Shown: positions 1 to 12,299 of the stretch, one piece after another | How positions within the stretch are numbered: position 1 is the first letter of the stretch | Layout of the letters: the number at the start of each line of letters is the position of its first letter | Program-made: the position numbers and the translations under genes | Notes under the pieces: model-generated | What the model was told of the DNA's origin: nothing | Seen by the model: the letters and a program-made list of their open reading frames with translations, nothing else | Database searches by the model: none | Assembly (NCBI GenBank): GCA_021234155.1 | Contig: JAJEKV010000018.1 | Location: forward strand, 13,247,552 to 13,311,551 | Length of the DNA stretch: 64,000 nucleotides | Reading direction: 5' to 3' | DNA from: Isoetes taiwanensis | Lineage: Eukaryota > Streptophyta > Lycopodiopsida > Isoetales > Isoetaceae

Positions 1-23
1 TCCGCCTTCCGCCTTCGCCTTCT

Positions 24-360
24 CCTCCGATGGCATCTTCATCCTCCTCCAGCCAGCGGCCCGTACCCCGGTGCCGACATCACCCTTCTTTGTGGTGATG
101 AAGAGATTCAAGGAGGTTCCGCGGCCGAAACAGCCGTCTGTCGCCCGAAGATGGATGGGCGGTTGGGCGAGAATAAATTCCACGAGGGGCTCTTTGCATG
201 GCGAGACCTTGAGCTTCAGCGGCAACATTAACCAGTGCCGAGGCCAATGGCCGTAGGGTCGGCGCTTTAATCGCACACAATATTTCGCAGCGCTAGAAGA
301 TATGGAGAAGAAGCTTCGAGTCGCGGAGGATGAGAACGCGACTTTACGGCTTCGGCCTCT
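24..360 (+). pseudogene. first copy of small MAS-initiated repeat gene (degenerate)
   Basis: The ATG at 33 opens a short frame starting MASSSSSSQ that soon meets stops. The stretch around 90-117 resembles the block at 1935-1965 of the third copy, sharing a 'gatgaagag.ttcaaggag'-like stretch. The end near 300-350 reads like charged helical sequence. I do not recognise the family. The copy is cut by the window edge and looks dead. Confidence 0.25.
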
Positions 361-888
361 GGGATCATGAAGATCCGTAGCCACCGTATATATATTTTTT
401 TGTTTCAAAGAAAAATTTGCTCTGTTTTCTTGCTTCTATCTTCTCTTGTTTTGTTTTATTAAAAGATCACCGCGGCGCCAAATGCCATTCTTGCAATTAG
501 GTAGCAATCAATGGATTTCGTCATTATGATCTCCACAACGCATACACCTAAGTTGTATGTATAAATTCATAATTTATTAATGGAAAAGTATATGTAACAC
601 AAATATCTAGCTAGATTATGTGATAACTTGCGGTAAAATGCGAGAATTTGCATGTGGATGACAACGTCTATTCACATCATCGTGGCTTGTGGATGACAAC
701 GTCATGCCAAGGGCGTGGCATCTTGCCGCCACAATAACATCGTTTTTGTGCGGCCCGCATACGATGCGGCTAGGATATGACGGATCCCATGATGCGAACA
801 TAGGCTACCGCTGCCTAATTGCATGCTATAATTTAAGCCTCGTGGGATTATTACACAACTTTATCGATTTTCATAGCAACCGTAGATT
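361..888. other. AT-rich spacer, no gene seen
   Basis: This stretch separates the first and second copies of the MAS-initiated gene. It contains homopolymer runs and a short direct repeat 'gtggatgacaacgtc' at about 654 and 690. I see no coding signal. Confidence 0.4.
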
Positions 889-1005
889 CCAACGTATCTC
901 TAGTTTCTATATAAAACGCCGGAGGCCTTTGTCTTCTCCTATCCGCCATCTCCTGTTCTACCACATCCGCCCTCAGCCATCTCTCCCGTTCTCCCATCAC
1001 TTTCA

Positions 1006-1334
1006 ATGGCCTCGGCTCCAGTTCCATCCCTGAGATCTTGTCTCAAGTTTTGGTCAAGGAAATTCGTAACATTCGCGTCTTTGAAGCGGAGGAACGGATC
1101 CGCCTTCTAAAAGAAAAGAATGATGAAGACGCCGCTAAAATTTGGTTAAGGCAGGAAAAGGCCGCCTTCTACAGGGGAGGTGATTTTAGTCTTGCGACAA
1201 TCGTGGGCTGCCTTAGACCGCGAATTGCGGCGCCCGCGAGATATAACCTCCAAGAGGGTTTAGGGCCGCAATCGCGGGAGAGGTTGCCCGAGCCCAACTT
1301 CGATGGCGGGGAAGATAAGGTTCGCGGAATATGA
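1006..1334 (+). pseudogene. second copy of small MAS-initiated repeat gene (frameshifted)
   Basis: A leader with a TATA-like 'tatataaaac' at about 909 and a pyrimidine-rich stretch precedes an ATG at 1006 (MASAPVPS). The better frame, 1038-1334, gives 98 residues rich in charged residues: 'EIRNIRVFEAEERIRLLKEK' followed by an alkaline region and a Gly/Pro/Arg-rich tail. The MAS start and the helical frame are offset, so a frameshift is likely. The helical part parallels residues 20-50 of the third copy. No known domain recognised. Confidence 0.35.
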
Positions 1335-1866
1335 GAACGTGGTTGCGGGCGCGTGCAATCATGTTGGAGGAGCGTAAAAAATTATCACCGCCCTCCGGGG
1401 AAGAGCTTGCCCGGCGATCATAGGCATCGGGCTCCTCCTAGAGGGGCCGTTTTTTTTATGTTTGTAATTGGTTTTATTTCTCAATGGGAAAAGTTTTTGA
1501 CAAATGTGCCGAATATTACGTTTCCTATTTTTAATTTTTCAATATCCGTGGTAGAGAATGACAAGGCCGGATCACCGCGGCGAAACCCTTCATAGGGTTT
1601 TAAAGCTCGTGTGCGATTTCAGCGTGGTGTGATATCTGATGTAGTTAGAATAGTTATTAATGTGTTCCAGCCAGACGGTACCATTGATGTGTTCTAGCGG
1701 ACAACCGATGTAATCCGGCCGACACGCGTCGCGGCAATGAGTGTGTTTTAATATGTTCAAAGCGCTAATATGTATAAATTGAGGTCCTTGCATTGTGCTC
1801 CTTCCGCCCGGGTTAGAGTCTTTGCTCCTCACTTATATAATCTTAACGCCCTCCCATTTGTCATCT

Positions 1867-2339
1867 ATGGCCTCCACATCCTTAACCGCCGATAATGGAA
1901 AACGCAAGAGGATAGAACTCCCTTCTGACATAGTGTTGGGTGTTCTAATGAAGAGGTTGAAGGAGCAAGATGATCTTCTAAAGGAAAACGCCCGTTACAA
2001 TTCAGCAAAAAGAAGAAGAGAATGAATTCAACCTTCTCATGCTTCGTAGCCGGAGAGGCAAATCAAGGCGTTGAATAGAAGGTCGGACGGATGACATGCC
2101 CCAACAACCGCGACCGAGGTGGTTATGGACGGCAACGAGGATGCTAATTCAGGCGAAGAACACGTTGTGCTATTGGGACGGGGAGCGACATGTACAAAGA
2201 GATGGTGGACGGATTGGAGGAACGTTTGGATAGGGTGATTGCTCGCTTGAGGGGAAGAGATGAAGACGAAGACGAGGGCGGAGCTGATGATGATGAGGAA
2301 GATAATGAAGAAGAGCTCGCGACTTTGGAGCAACAATGA
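1867..2339 (+). pseudogene. third copy of small MAS-initiated gene, basic N-terminus and acidic C-terminus
   Basis: The ATG at 1867 encodes MASTSLTADNGKRKRIEL, a basic nuclear-localisation-like start, followed by a helical Lys/Glu-rich segment that ends at a stop near 2025. In another frame, from ATG 2190 to TGA 2339, a 49-residue tail reads MYKEMVDGLEERLDRVIARL and then becomes very acidic (runs of D and E), ending ELATLEQQ. Together these look like one protein broken by stops and a frameshift: a basic head, coiled-coil middle and acidic tail. Function unknown. Two weaker copies lie upstream in the same orientation, which suggests an element or array rather than a host gene. Confidence 0.4.
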
Positions 2340-2399
2340 GTCGTTGTATTTTGTTTTTCAATGTAACATCTTTCACAACTTTAATCAAAAAGTAACCCT

Positions 2400-5160
2400 T
2401 TTTATTATTATCTTGTAAAAAGCTTCACACGACGCCGAAGCCACATAAATGCAAGCAATAGCGAACTCCAATCGTTAATCTTCAGAGGCTGTATGATACA
2501 AATAAGATCACACGACGCCGAAGCTTCTGATTTTGTGCAAACAAGGTTGGAGGCAAGTACTTGGCGTCGTGTGAACATGCTACACATTACAAGTATACTT
2601 TACCCGATTCTTTGTCTCTTAGATCTCCACCCTTTGTTGCGATGCTAGTGGGGCCCTAGAATTTTGCCAAGCAACTTTCCGTTTTCTCTTGACATTATGC
2701 CAATGGTGTTTTACGACTTACGGGTTGCTCCTTAAAGCGACCTTCTTGTCGTGTTAGCCATCGCCCTTCTATAAAACCACTCTCATCATCCGTCTTAGAG
2801 GGTTGGTTCCCACATTTCCACCCCCTCTTTGAGTGTTACGATGAAAGGCTATTTTAGCTTGTTTATCGCGACTTCTCCATGCCTTGTGCACTCCACACCG
2901 CTAGGCTTCCATACTTCCTAAAAACCAAGGTGCATGAGCCCAAAAGATGTGCAAGTAGTGCGTGACTTCACTCTCTCCCCATGCGTCTATGAAAGCTTTA
3001 ATAAATTTGTTATTAAACTTGCACGAACATTTACAGATCTTCTCTTGTGAGGTTCATTCTCCTCAATGTATGGGAACAATTCGCACAATGCATCCCATGC
3101 TTTTTTTTTTTCAATGCCGAACGAACGCCATCGTAGCGGTCCTGCTCCCGCATCAACCAGCAATTTTCCAAATTCATAGACCTTTTCTCCTATCCGGTTT
3201 CCGTTCGTAGCCTCTCTATGATTCTTTATGAAGGCGTCGAGCTTTCACCCCTCAATTGACACCTTACGAGGCACACTTGTTCTTCCCCGCCCGCTTCTCA
3301 TCGAGCTCTAATCTTACATTGCCACCATGCAAACCTCGCTTCGATAGAACATGTTCAACTCTACAATTCCTTCCTCTCTTCTCTTCTTGTGCAAATGTTC
3401 CACACGAATCTGCTGAGCTCAAAAATATCATCTTGTCGATGATTCTCACAAAGCCGTGCAAAGTGCGTGATATGAACCCTCTCTAATGGAATGGGGAAAA
3501 TGCCATGGAACTTGGGATCTTCTTCTCCTCTATTAGGAGCATTTGCTTGGTTAAGGGACAAGGTTGAAACAAATCTTCCCAAAAGACTTGACTTCCTTTT
3601 GCATGATTGCAAGATGCACAACTTTTTGCATGTTCCTTGTCCTCCTCCACTTATGTTGTACATTGCTTTCTCGCTTTTTAAATCAGGGCGCCAAGTGAAA
3701 AATTACTTTGTAAGATCCATAGTGATCTACTTGCAATTCTTCCCCTCCCTCGAATCTAGATATTAGACTTCGGGATGTCGGTTTGATTGAACACCCATTT
3801 CAATACCTCGTGGGTTTCTTTTCTGAACTTTAAAGAGACCTAACCACCGGTGTCATCTTGATTGACATGAGAACCATTTTTCCTACGCTTCTTCTCCTCG
3901 TCCCACACCTCTACATCTTTTTTGTTATTCTTGTTGCTCTTTGATTTAGCATGTGCAATTGCATTCTCAATTGCTCTATTCATGATGACAACGGATACCC
4001 TCTCATACTTCTCAAACTTGGTGGGTTCCATTTCATCCAATTTTATGCAAACTTCAATCTCACCATTAGTTTCTCGCGAATCAAGTTAAGTCATAATATT
4101 TGACAAGGAATTGTAAGAGAGTAACCAGGTCAACCCAAAGATTATTGCGTTCATTCATTCCAACTATATCACAACAATCCTTGCCATTCTTATCTTTTTA
4201 TGGCTATGGCGGGACCAAAGACATTCAACGTGGTGCATCTCTCCTAATATGGCATACACCATCTTTGTCCTAGTAACCCTTGTATTCTCGACAATTTGTG
4301 GGCGTGGAGCGAATACTTTTTGTGCCCATTCTTTTCAACGCTTCGGAATGGCTTGAATAGAGAACGGTAACCAAGCCTCACCGATGCCTACATCATCACA
4401 AAGTCACCGTACATCCGTAAACTTCTAACTTCTTGTAGATCTCCCCTAGTACCATTTCCAATACCATCTTCTTGAGAGGAGAGTTGTAGGGCTGACAAAT
4501 CATGTCCACTATCTCCTCGTTAGGTAAGCTAGGTTCTTCACTACATAACCAAGATTGCTTCTAGTTTCCCCGGATCTTAACCGGCCTTTGCTAGTGTTGT
4601 AAACGGACCTTGTGGCCGTGACCCTGCGTCCCTGAATGCACCTGATCCAAACTTCAGTTCCTCTATCTATTCGATAATGCTTCTTCCTTTCTCGCAAGCC
4701 AAGGGTGTTTTCTTCAAATTCTTTAACCTACATTGAAGCCCAAAGTTTGCTCTTTTCGAGCTCTTGGATCTTTTCTTGCAGCTGCCCTATCACCAATTTG
4801 GACTTGTCCACTTCAGATCTCAAAGAAGTTTCCCTCCCCAAGCCGTCATTCCTTTCCTTCATCACAAAGGGAGTAATGAAGCGAGAGAAAAAGAGCTTCT
4901 TTGGTTTAAGTTATAATTCTCTTGTGACAATCGGAAGCGGCTCATCTCAAGGAACTCAGATTCGATTCCGAATGCCTTCATCCTCTCTCAATCTCTCACA
5001 ATATCCCAAGAGGCCAGAGTTACCGTCACCACAAAATCGGACTAAACTTGAAACGTCCCGAAATGACGGTTTCTTGCCACTCAACGGATCCAATGGATAT
5101 AAACTGCCATCCGCCCAGATGTCGACACTTTTTGAGCCCCCGCAAAGGCAACATGTCGAG
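2400..5160 (-). other. decayed minus-strand coding region, unassigned
   Basis: Several minus-strand stretches stay open and protein-like but are interrupted by stops and frame changes. The best are 3840-4040, containing 'KYERVSVVIMNRAIENAIAH' and then Lys-rich sequence, and 3361-3663, containing 'HFARLCENHRQDDIFELSRF'. A Cys-containing piece lies near 3060-3110. The consistent minus-strand bias suggests one dead gene, probably transposon-borne. The 5' side carries short direct and inverted copies of 'cacacgacgccgaag' at about 2431, 2509 and 2566. I could not assign a family. Confidence 0.3.
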
Positions 5161-5284
5161 GTCTAAGTTCTTATTTTTAGACCTCCTTTTTGCGATTGAA
5201 GACCGGAGCATATTCCCGAGTCGGTTGGATCCTTATCCACACATCATTTGGAGCTTCCATACCGCGTGGATGGATCGCGACGGC

Positions 5285-5880
5285 GAAAATGAATGTGTAC
5301 AATTTGTATGCCCCAAAGACAATTAAACCGTTTGAGGCTCGGTCAGGTACTAACCTCGTTTTTGAAATTTGCAACGTGCATATGGAAATCGAAAAGTCCA
5401 TTCTCCTACAATCCATGCTTTTATACAAAAGCAAATTCAAAATTCGAATTGTAGGGGGGCGGGAAGCCTGTATTGGGATGAAGTAAAGATCCCGGTTACG
5501 AACTTTTAAGGCGCAATCGCAGCGCCTCGAAACGAAAGTCTAATACAAAGCTTCAACCTACACATTCAAATTTTGAAATGTAGAAGGCGGGAATGGACTC
5601 TAAATGAAAATAGGGCAAGGCAAGAATCGGGTGATCGCGCATGATTGGTATCGACAAACCAAGAGACACCGTCATGAGTTGCCTTGTATGCTATAATGCA
5701 AGTGGCTTTTTTAGAAGCGCCACGTGTTAAGGCCAATCATGTCGACAACAAGAGAATTAAATACATATGGCGCCATAGATATGCGATTCCCCTTATTCCG
5801 GGAGAATATTCCAAGCAAATCTGACGGGAAAAAAGGGGCGGAAATATGACGTGGAATGGCTGATAGGAGGCCATTTTAGT
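5285..5880. repeat. direct repeat, copy A (about 550-600 bp)
   Basis: This block recurs at 7290-7835 with clear nucleotide identity. Shared landmarks include 'gcaacgtgcatatggaaatc', 'attctcctacaatccatgc', 'gaaggcgg' and 'gctgataggaggccatttt'. The copies are in the same orientation about 2 kb apart. No coding potential is shared with confidence. They could be a segmental duplication or the long repeats of a non-autonomous element; I see no clear TG...CA ends. Confidence 0.7.
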
Positions 5881-7289
5881 TCATAAAACATAATATAACT
5901 TGGAATGATAGATATTTTATATGCAAATGGGAGACTATTGACGAGGGACTTGTGTTTAATTTTAATTTGACAACAAATAAGAAAGTGGATCACACGATCA
6001 CGAATTTAGTGTGTTCCATTTTTGTTGCATATGTACTATTAAACTTGGTGTGATCCTTGAAAAATAACATGCTCTTTGAAAAGGGATAATGACTTATGTA
6101 CTTAAGAGTGGTAACACATGTACAGTAAAAAAAAAGTTAGGTATTCAAATGGAATTAGAAGCAAAAACTTTTTACATTCAAAATTTTTTATGGCCGTATG
6201 GCTTTACATCATTTTGTAAAGTTAAATGCCCGGAGGCTTCAACTATTCACAACAAAAAAGCCCGGGAGGCTTGCAAATATATGGTAAGAAGTCGGAGGCA
6301 AGCTCGACTAAGAACAAGGAAAAAAAAATAAGAGGTGCTCTGCCCTAACAAATTTCATTCATCTGCTTCACCATCTGCAAAAAAAAAATAAGAAATAACC
6401 GTTAGTTGAATGCTTAAGAAAAGAAAGAAAACATGCATGTACCATGAACACATTTAAATTAAAATCCCCCTCTTCTTCATCTTCTTCATCATCTTGACTT
6501 CTTCTCATCTGGTGAATACTCATTTTCTCAAGAATCTCCTATCCGACCTTCAAGAACACACATGGATGAACTCCTGCTCGAAATTTCCTCGATTCCTCAT
6601 TCTCTGATTCCTCGTCAAAGGAATCGGAGGAATCGAGAGGCATTCAGAAAGCAAGAACCGTGGGCGGCGGAGGAGGGAATCATGAGGGAACACCTCTTCC
6701 AATTGTAATAGGCGCCTCTTGGAGGACACCTCCGCCTCTTCCGTAGGCTGATCTCTTCATGGCGATGGACTAGAGAAATTGGGCGGAGGATCTAGCGAAG
6801 ATTGGGCGGAGATTGGGGGAGAATGGGCCAATCCAATCTAGGCTGGAATAGATATAGGCTGGATTAGGCGTGAAAATCGTAGGAATGATTCAGTATTCCA
6901 GTCCCTATCAACCATCATTACATGCCATTATGTGCATATCTCAAATTTGAGCCATATCTAATATCTTCCTTTTTAACCTTATACCTAAATATCCAATATC
7001 TTCCTTTTTAACCTTATTCCTAAATATCCAATATCTTCCTTTTTAACCTTATTCCTAAACCTATATGATTTGAGTTTAACCCGAAAATGAACACCCATAT
7101 AATTCAATTTAACATACTATTTAATACCAAGATGCTTTCGCCACACTATGTCGATAATTGGGATTTAAAAGAAAACACTCCAAACCCTCCTCGAAAAACC
7201 ACGTAAGTGCCGACCTCACTTGTGTTTAAGTTTAATTTGACAACAAGCAACTTCCATATTGTGTAGATCGCAGTAGAAATCAAGGTGTG
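5881..7289. other. interval between the two direct repeats; 42-bp tandem repeat
   Basis: This sequence is AT-rich with no recognised gene. About 42 bp ('aatatcttcctttttaacc...') is tandemly repeated about 2.7 times at 6959-7060. The motif 'acttgtgtttaa.tttaatttgacaaca' occurs at about 5948 just after copy A and again at about 7220 just before copy B. That hints at an originally tandem arrangement. Confidence 0.45.
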
Positions 7290-7835
7290 GTATTTTTTAT
7301 GCCCCAACACAATTAAAACCGTGTGAGCCGAACGTCCGCACTAACCGTTTTTTGAAATTTGCAACGTGCATATGGAAATCGAAAAGTCCATTCTCCTACA
7401 ATCCATGCTTTTATACATTAAGCAAATTCAAATTTCGAATTGTAGGGGGCGGGAAGCCCAGTATTAGGATGAAGTGAAGATCGGTTAAAGCGCGGCCAGG
7501 CGCCTTCGAAATGAAAGTCCGATCTGATACAAAGCTTCAACCTACACATTCAAATTTTGAAATGTAGAAGGCGGTGGCGATGCACGCTTACCAAGAGACA
7601 CCATGAGTTGCCGGTATGCTATAATGCAAGTGGCATTTTAGAAGCGCCCGTGTTTGCATCGGTCCGTCGACAACCAACAGAATTAAATACATATGGCGCC
7701 ATGAATGTGCAATCCCCCTTATTCCGGAAGAATATTCCAAGCAAATCTGTAATTATGAGAGTTTGGTATCCTAGGTGGCATGGGAAAAAGGGAGCGGAAA
7801 TATGACGTGGAATGGCTGATAGGAGGCCATTTTCA
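7290..7835. repeat. direct repeat, copy B
   Basis: This is the partner of the block at 5285-5880, with small indels. Similarity stops abruptly at 'ggccatttt', after which a different repeat family begins at 7836. The abrupt shared boundary implies that the neighbouring repeat was joined here by a later rearrangement or insertion. Confidence 0.7.
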
Positions 7836-8090
7836 GACCCCAAATCCGCCCTAATGATTTTTATTGCGTTGGAAAGCTCTCTCCGAGATCTTTTTGAAGT
7901 GTATGATATGGATATGTTTGGTTAAGTTATCTATGCTAAAACAGTAATTTTTCGGCCGGGTTGGGCACATGAAGGGCTTGAAGGGCGCATGTAGTGCAGT
8001 TTCCCCGCCGGCAACACATTTCTTATCATAACTTTTGATCCAGAGCTCTGTTTTAGATGATTTTTATTGCGTTGGAAAGCTCCAATGCTT
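7836..8090. repeat. tandem repeat, about 203-bp monomer, locus 1
   Basis: The phrase 'gatttttattgcgttggaaa' recurs at about 7856 and 8058, giving a period near 203 bp. The unit includes 'gggcacatgaagggcttg', 'gcagtttccccgccggc' and 'cataacttttgatccagag'. The same unit recurs, again in tandem, at 11005-11365. Phrases of the type 'cataacttttga...ttggaaagctc' are common in plant retrotransposons, so these may be retroelement debris rather than a satellite. Confidence 0.65.
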
Positions 8091-9960
8091 TTAGAAGTGC
8101 TATTGGAATAATAGAAAATTGTGGAACTAAAACTACATTAGCGAATGATAGAAAGCCACTGCCTTTGTATCAGAATGTATGGTAATTGTAATGGCTGAAC
8201 AAATATATTGGTCTTGGTCTTTTAGGAATAGCAGCTGCACATGATATGATTATATTAACTCTCATTGGCATCAGCAATGACAAGAGCATACATGGCTATA
8301 TTGTCGGCCTTTTACGTGGTTTATTTAGAACATTCTAATTTGCACCAATTAACCTAGCCGCTGGTCGATTCTGCACCTTCCGAAATGTAGACATTGGATC
8401 TCTTTAAATGTTTCATCATGTGTACTTAACCATGCAAATACAGCAAATGATGATCAATTATCTCCTCCTTGCATCAACTTTTGCCTTCGTGTTTGAAATG
8501 GCAAGATTTAAGTGGAAAAATGATTTAAGTGGCAAGATTTAAGAAATGGTATTGATGTCAATGTAAAATTGCAAGGTTGTAAATTTTGTTTACAATAGAT
8601 CAAACGTAGAATACATACATAACCCTTATGGGTCAGGAATGTTCCAAGGGGTCACTAAAGTACAAGTACATGTATTGCCCAATGTTCCAAGGGCTTTCAC
8701 CAAAGTACAAGTACATGGATTGCCCCACCGAAGGTGGGCAATTTACTAGTGCTTGGAATGAAATAATAAGAAATAGAAGATTTCTAATGTTTAATGGTTC
8801 GTTGGTATCTATAATGTATATTTTTAAGTCCGGTTAAAAAATGGAATGCATAGAGATATTATAATCAATAATAATATAAATGTTTAAAACTTATAAAGAT
8901 AGATATATAGCAAGAAAAACGACGGGCATTCCTCTATTCCTAGCCTTTCAAATGACGAGTATGTCTTGTAGTTGCCCTTCTCTATGATGGGCAATTGCCC
9001 AAGTGCTACCCTTCGTTTGCAATACAAAAGAAATTTTCACCTGTTTTGACGGGCAAAAATCCCAAAAACGACTGATTCAACACCAGATAACGAGCATGAT
9101 GGTGAAAAGGAGGTGGAATCCTGCACGGTTTGATTACAAAATTCCTATAGTGTGTTAGACTTATAGTTGGTTACCATGTAGGACCCGGGTATGGGTCCGA
9201 CACCTCTGAATCGCAAGATACGTTACCTAAAGTGGATGTCTTTGGCTCGATGGGCACGGGGCAAGCCATGGATTTTGGGGGATTAAAGCCGGGTAGGGAT
9301 GCATTGTTGCCCTGAAGGAACCATGATCCTCTAGCTACCCATGGAACCATCATGTTCGGGAGTGAATTCATTTCCTCCCCCACCTTGTCGGAGTAGTCTC
9401 ATAGGGTGAATCCAACTTCGGAGTAGTCTCATAGGGTGAATCCATGAGATTGCATCTCTAAGGCTATGACCACGCCATAGCATGATTCAACCTATCGCAA
9501 AGTATGCACAGGAAGGGCGGATGGACTACCCTAGCTATTGTTCTATGCCATCCAACGCCATTGCCATGATTCCGTCTGTTGTCATTCGGAGGCCCTAACT
9601 GTCAGTTGACCCCCCCATGAGTCAGAGCCCAGGGTAGAATCCTCATTCATGGTGCATTTTCTATGTTATGTTGGCATTATATGTTGTTGCATTGATGATG
9701 GATGGACCACCCTATTTATTTGCTTTGTTGCCAGGTGCTAACATGTATGTACGCTTCCACTATATAGGATTCCCATAGAAGGCGTGGGACGAATGACACC
9801 TCCGTGTCCTTCACCCGGACACTTGCCCATCACAAGTGGTCTGAGTCAGACGGAGGGCCTTTCTGTGGTGATGGAGTCGCCATGGGAGGGGAATTTCCCA
9901 TATTTATATGATGGGAGCATCGTATAGGTTCGGGGAGGGTCACATAGCATCCATATGTGG
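8091..9960. other. non-coding stretch with short tandem repeats
   Basis: I see no gene here. There is a repeat of about 53 bp at 8638-8725 ('aagtacaagtacatg...'), and one of about 31 bp at 9389-9442 ('cggagtagtctcatagggtg'). The last part, from about 9600, may belong to the 5' region of the transposase relic that follows, but the frames are too broken to prove it. Confidence 0.4.
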
Positions 9961-9964
9961 GCTC

Positions 9965-12292
9965 GCTTGAATGCAAATAGTGTCTTCGTCCACCAACAAG
10001 GAGCCTTATTCCAACTAGGCGTGATGACGCAGCTCCAGAGACAGGTAAGCCTCCACTTTCAAGGCAAATGACAAAAGGTAAGCCTCAGGCAGTGTTCATG
10101 AAATTACCCCGGCTCTTAGTAATTCTGTGTTGGAGCCCCTACCCATTACTTTGCAAGATATTATCTCTTCACCCTAATCGCACTTGATGACCATTGCAAT
10201 GGGATGCCGGTTGTCTGGGTTATTACCAACAACCAAATCGAAAGTGCAATATCACAGTGGCTCATAGGATTGAGGGATGCAGTCCACCTCTGTGATCTAG
10301 CTTGGCGACTTTCATGCTTCATTACAGACGATGCCCATGCAAAAATCAAAGCTTGTGAGACGGTGAGAAACCACCTCATTGATTCAAGAGGATAATTTTA
10401 TAAATTGTGTTTGATGTTTGTTTTGTTGGATGTTGCAGTGTAGGTGTTTCCCGTAGTGCCTATTCAAATTTGCATTTGGCACATGAGGAGAGCCTGGTTT
10501 AAGTGGTTGTCGAGAAACGTGAGGGAGAAGAAGGTTAGAAACAAGATGTTCACCGAGGGGCGATTATGTATGGGATAGGCAGTCCGCACATAGGCTTACA
10601 TGTAGGTGAGGAAGAAGGAGTTTCCGGTGGTGTAGAAGGTGGAAAGCTGGGGGACAATCATTGTGGGGACGTGTACAGAGAAGCCTGTAGAATTGAAGCT
10701 ACACAGGATGCATTCAAAACTAAGTATGGCATGATATATGTAGCATAATAACAGGGGGTTTTCTTTGTGTTTTTGTACGCTTTTCACAAAGGTTTTCCTA
10801 GGATTTCGTGATGTATTCAAATGGATGTACTAATGCGTACATATCTAGAGTGCACCATTTCTGAGCCATTGATTTTAGCCTTTTTTTTGCAATGGTCAAC
10901 AACCAATGGCTCACAACAAAAGCCCTTTTTTTGTGCGTGTGGTGCATAATGGTCAACAACCAATGGCTCACAACAAAAGCCCTCTTTTTGTGTGTGTGGT
11001 GCATAATGGGCACATGAAGGGCTTGAAGGGCGCATGAAGGGCTTGAAGGGCGCATGTAGTGCAGTTTCCCGCCGGCAACACATTTCTTATCATAACTTTT
11101 GAGCCAGAGCTCTGTTTCAGATGATTTTTATTGCGTTGGAAAGCTCTCTCCGAGGTCTTTTTGATAGTGTATGATATGGATATGTTTGGTTAAGTTATAT
11201 ATGCTAAAACAGCAAATTTTCGGCCGGGTTGGGCACATGAAGGGCTTGAAGGGCGCATGTAGTGCAGTTTCCCCGCCGGCAACACATTTCTTATCATAAC
11301 TTTTGATCCAGAGCTCTGTTTTAGATGATTTTTATTGCGTTGGAAAGCTCTCTCTGAGATGAATATCACTATGTCCTAAAAAGGCATCTAGACGTATCAA
11401 AGTCTCAGTTGAGGGGCAGAAGGATCGATTGGCTTCTTCACATTCTAGTGAAACGACATGGAGACACACTTGGCCTACACAAGGTGATTTATTGTTTCTC
11501 GCTTCCAAGGTAAAATATCATAGGAAACCATAATGCCCATTAGGTACATGAAAGAGGCCGGTTTCGTGCCCCATCTCAAGAGCAGATCATAGAGTGTGCC
11601 ATTCGTGGGGCAAGAAACATCCCTAATGGGGCCGTCACATTCATTAACGTTGAGGAGGGCCAGGCTGAGGTACAAAGCCAGAAGACTTTGGGCCATGGTC
11701 CGTACTACGTGAATGGAGCACACAAGCACTGGGCTTGCTGTGATCGCCCATGGGGTGCCAAAGGAAACCTATGCAAACACCAGGTGAAGGTGCTGCAATT
11801 GATGGATACATACAAGGAGCAAGACATTTTGCAGGTCTTGGGTACTTAATGCGGGACGATAGGGGATGGCCTAGACAACCTTAAGCCATGGGACAATCAA
11901 GTGCAGATGCCCTGTGTGCCATTGGACAAACCAGCATTGATGTACGCTGTTCTGAAAGAGGCTCTAAGGTTCCTAAATGATGGGTGCGTAAATGTGGGTG
12001 AGCCCAGAACAGACACCAAATTGGAGAAGGTCACCGCCTCGCTACATTCTGTTATTGCCAGGGTCATTTGCAGGGCCACCAAAGACCCGATATTTTGCTA
12101 GCCACCGACTTCATGATGAGAAAGTTTGACAACAAGCTAGAAAGATTGGACGAAGAAAAGACATCTCAGATAAAAAAAGTTTGCGCCCTACCTAACATGG
12201 TTGTGGAGGATGCCTACGGTAGCAGTTTGGCCAGGTTGAAGCCCTTGATAGAGCTCGGTAGAAGGGGAAGACCAAGAAGTAAAACAAGTTAG
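9965..12292 (+). pseudogene. Mutator-like (MULE) transposase with SWIM zinc finger, broken and interrupted
   Basis: Pieces in order resemble a MULE transposase, the enzyme that cuts and joins Mutator-type elements. A core segment at 10157-10395 reads 'YYLFTLIALDDHCNG' then 'MPVVWVITNNQIESAISQW', the usual MULE-domain pattern. At about 10443-10560 'QICIWHMRRAWFKW' matches the conserved His-containing helix after the core. At about 11700-11800 'HWACCDRPWGAKGNLCKH' is a SWIM zinc finger (C-x-C...C-x-H type, with the first pair as CC). A C-terminal piece ends in a basic 'GRRGRPRSKTS'. Stops and frame changes separate the pieces, and unrelated repeats (10890-11365) split the gene. It is clearly inactive. 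A second SWIM transposase lies at 58.3-60.7 kb. Confidence 0.75.
10893..11365. repeat. 57-bp tandem repeat followed by the 203-bp repeat, locus 2
   Basis: A unit of about 57 bp ('caacaaccaatggctcacaa' plus a T-run and 'gtgtggtgcataatgg') is duplicated at 10893-11010. It runs directly into two copies of the 203-bp unit also found at 7836-8090. A 20-bp step ('gaagggcttgaagggcgcat') is itself duplicated at about 11016-11056. The whole block sits inside the transposase relic and separates its core from its SWIM domain. Confidence 0.7.
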
Positions 12293-12299
12293 TGGTTCG

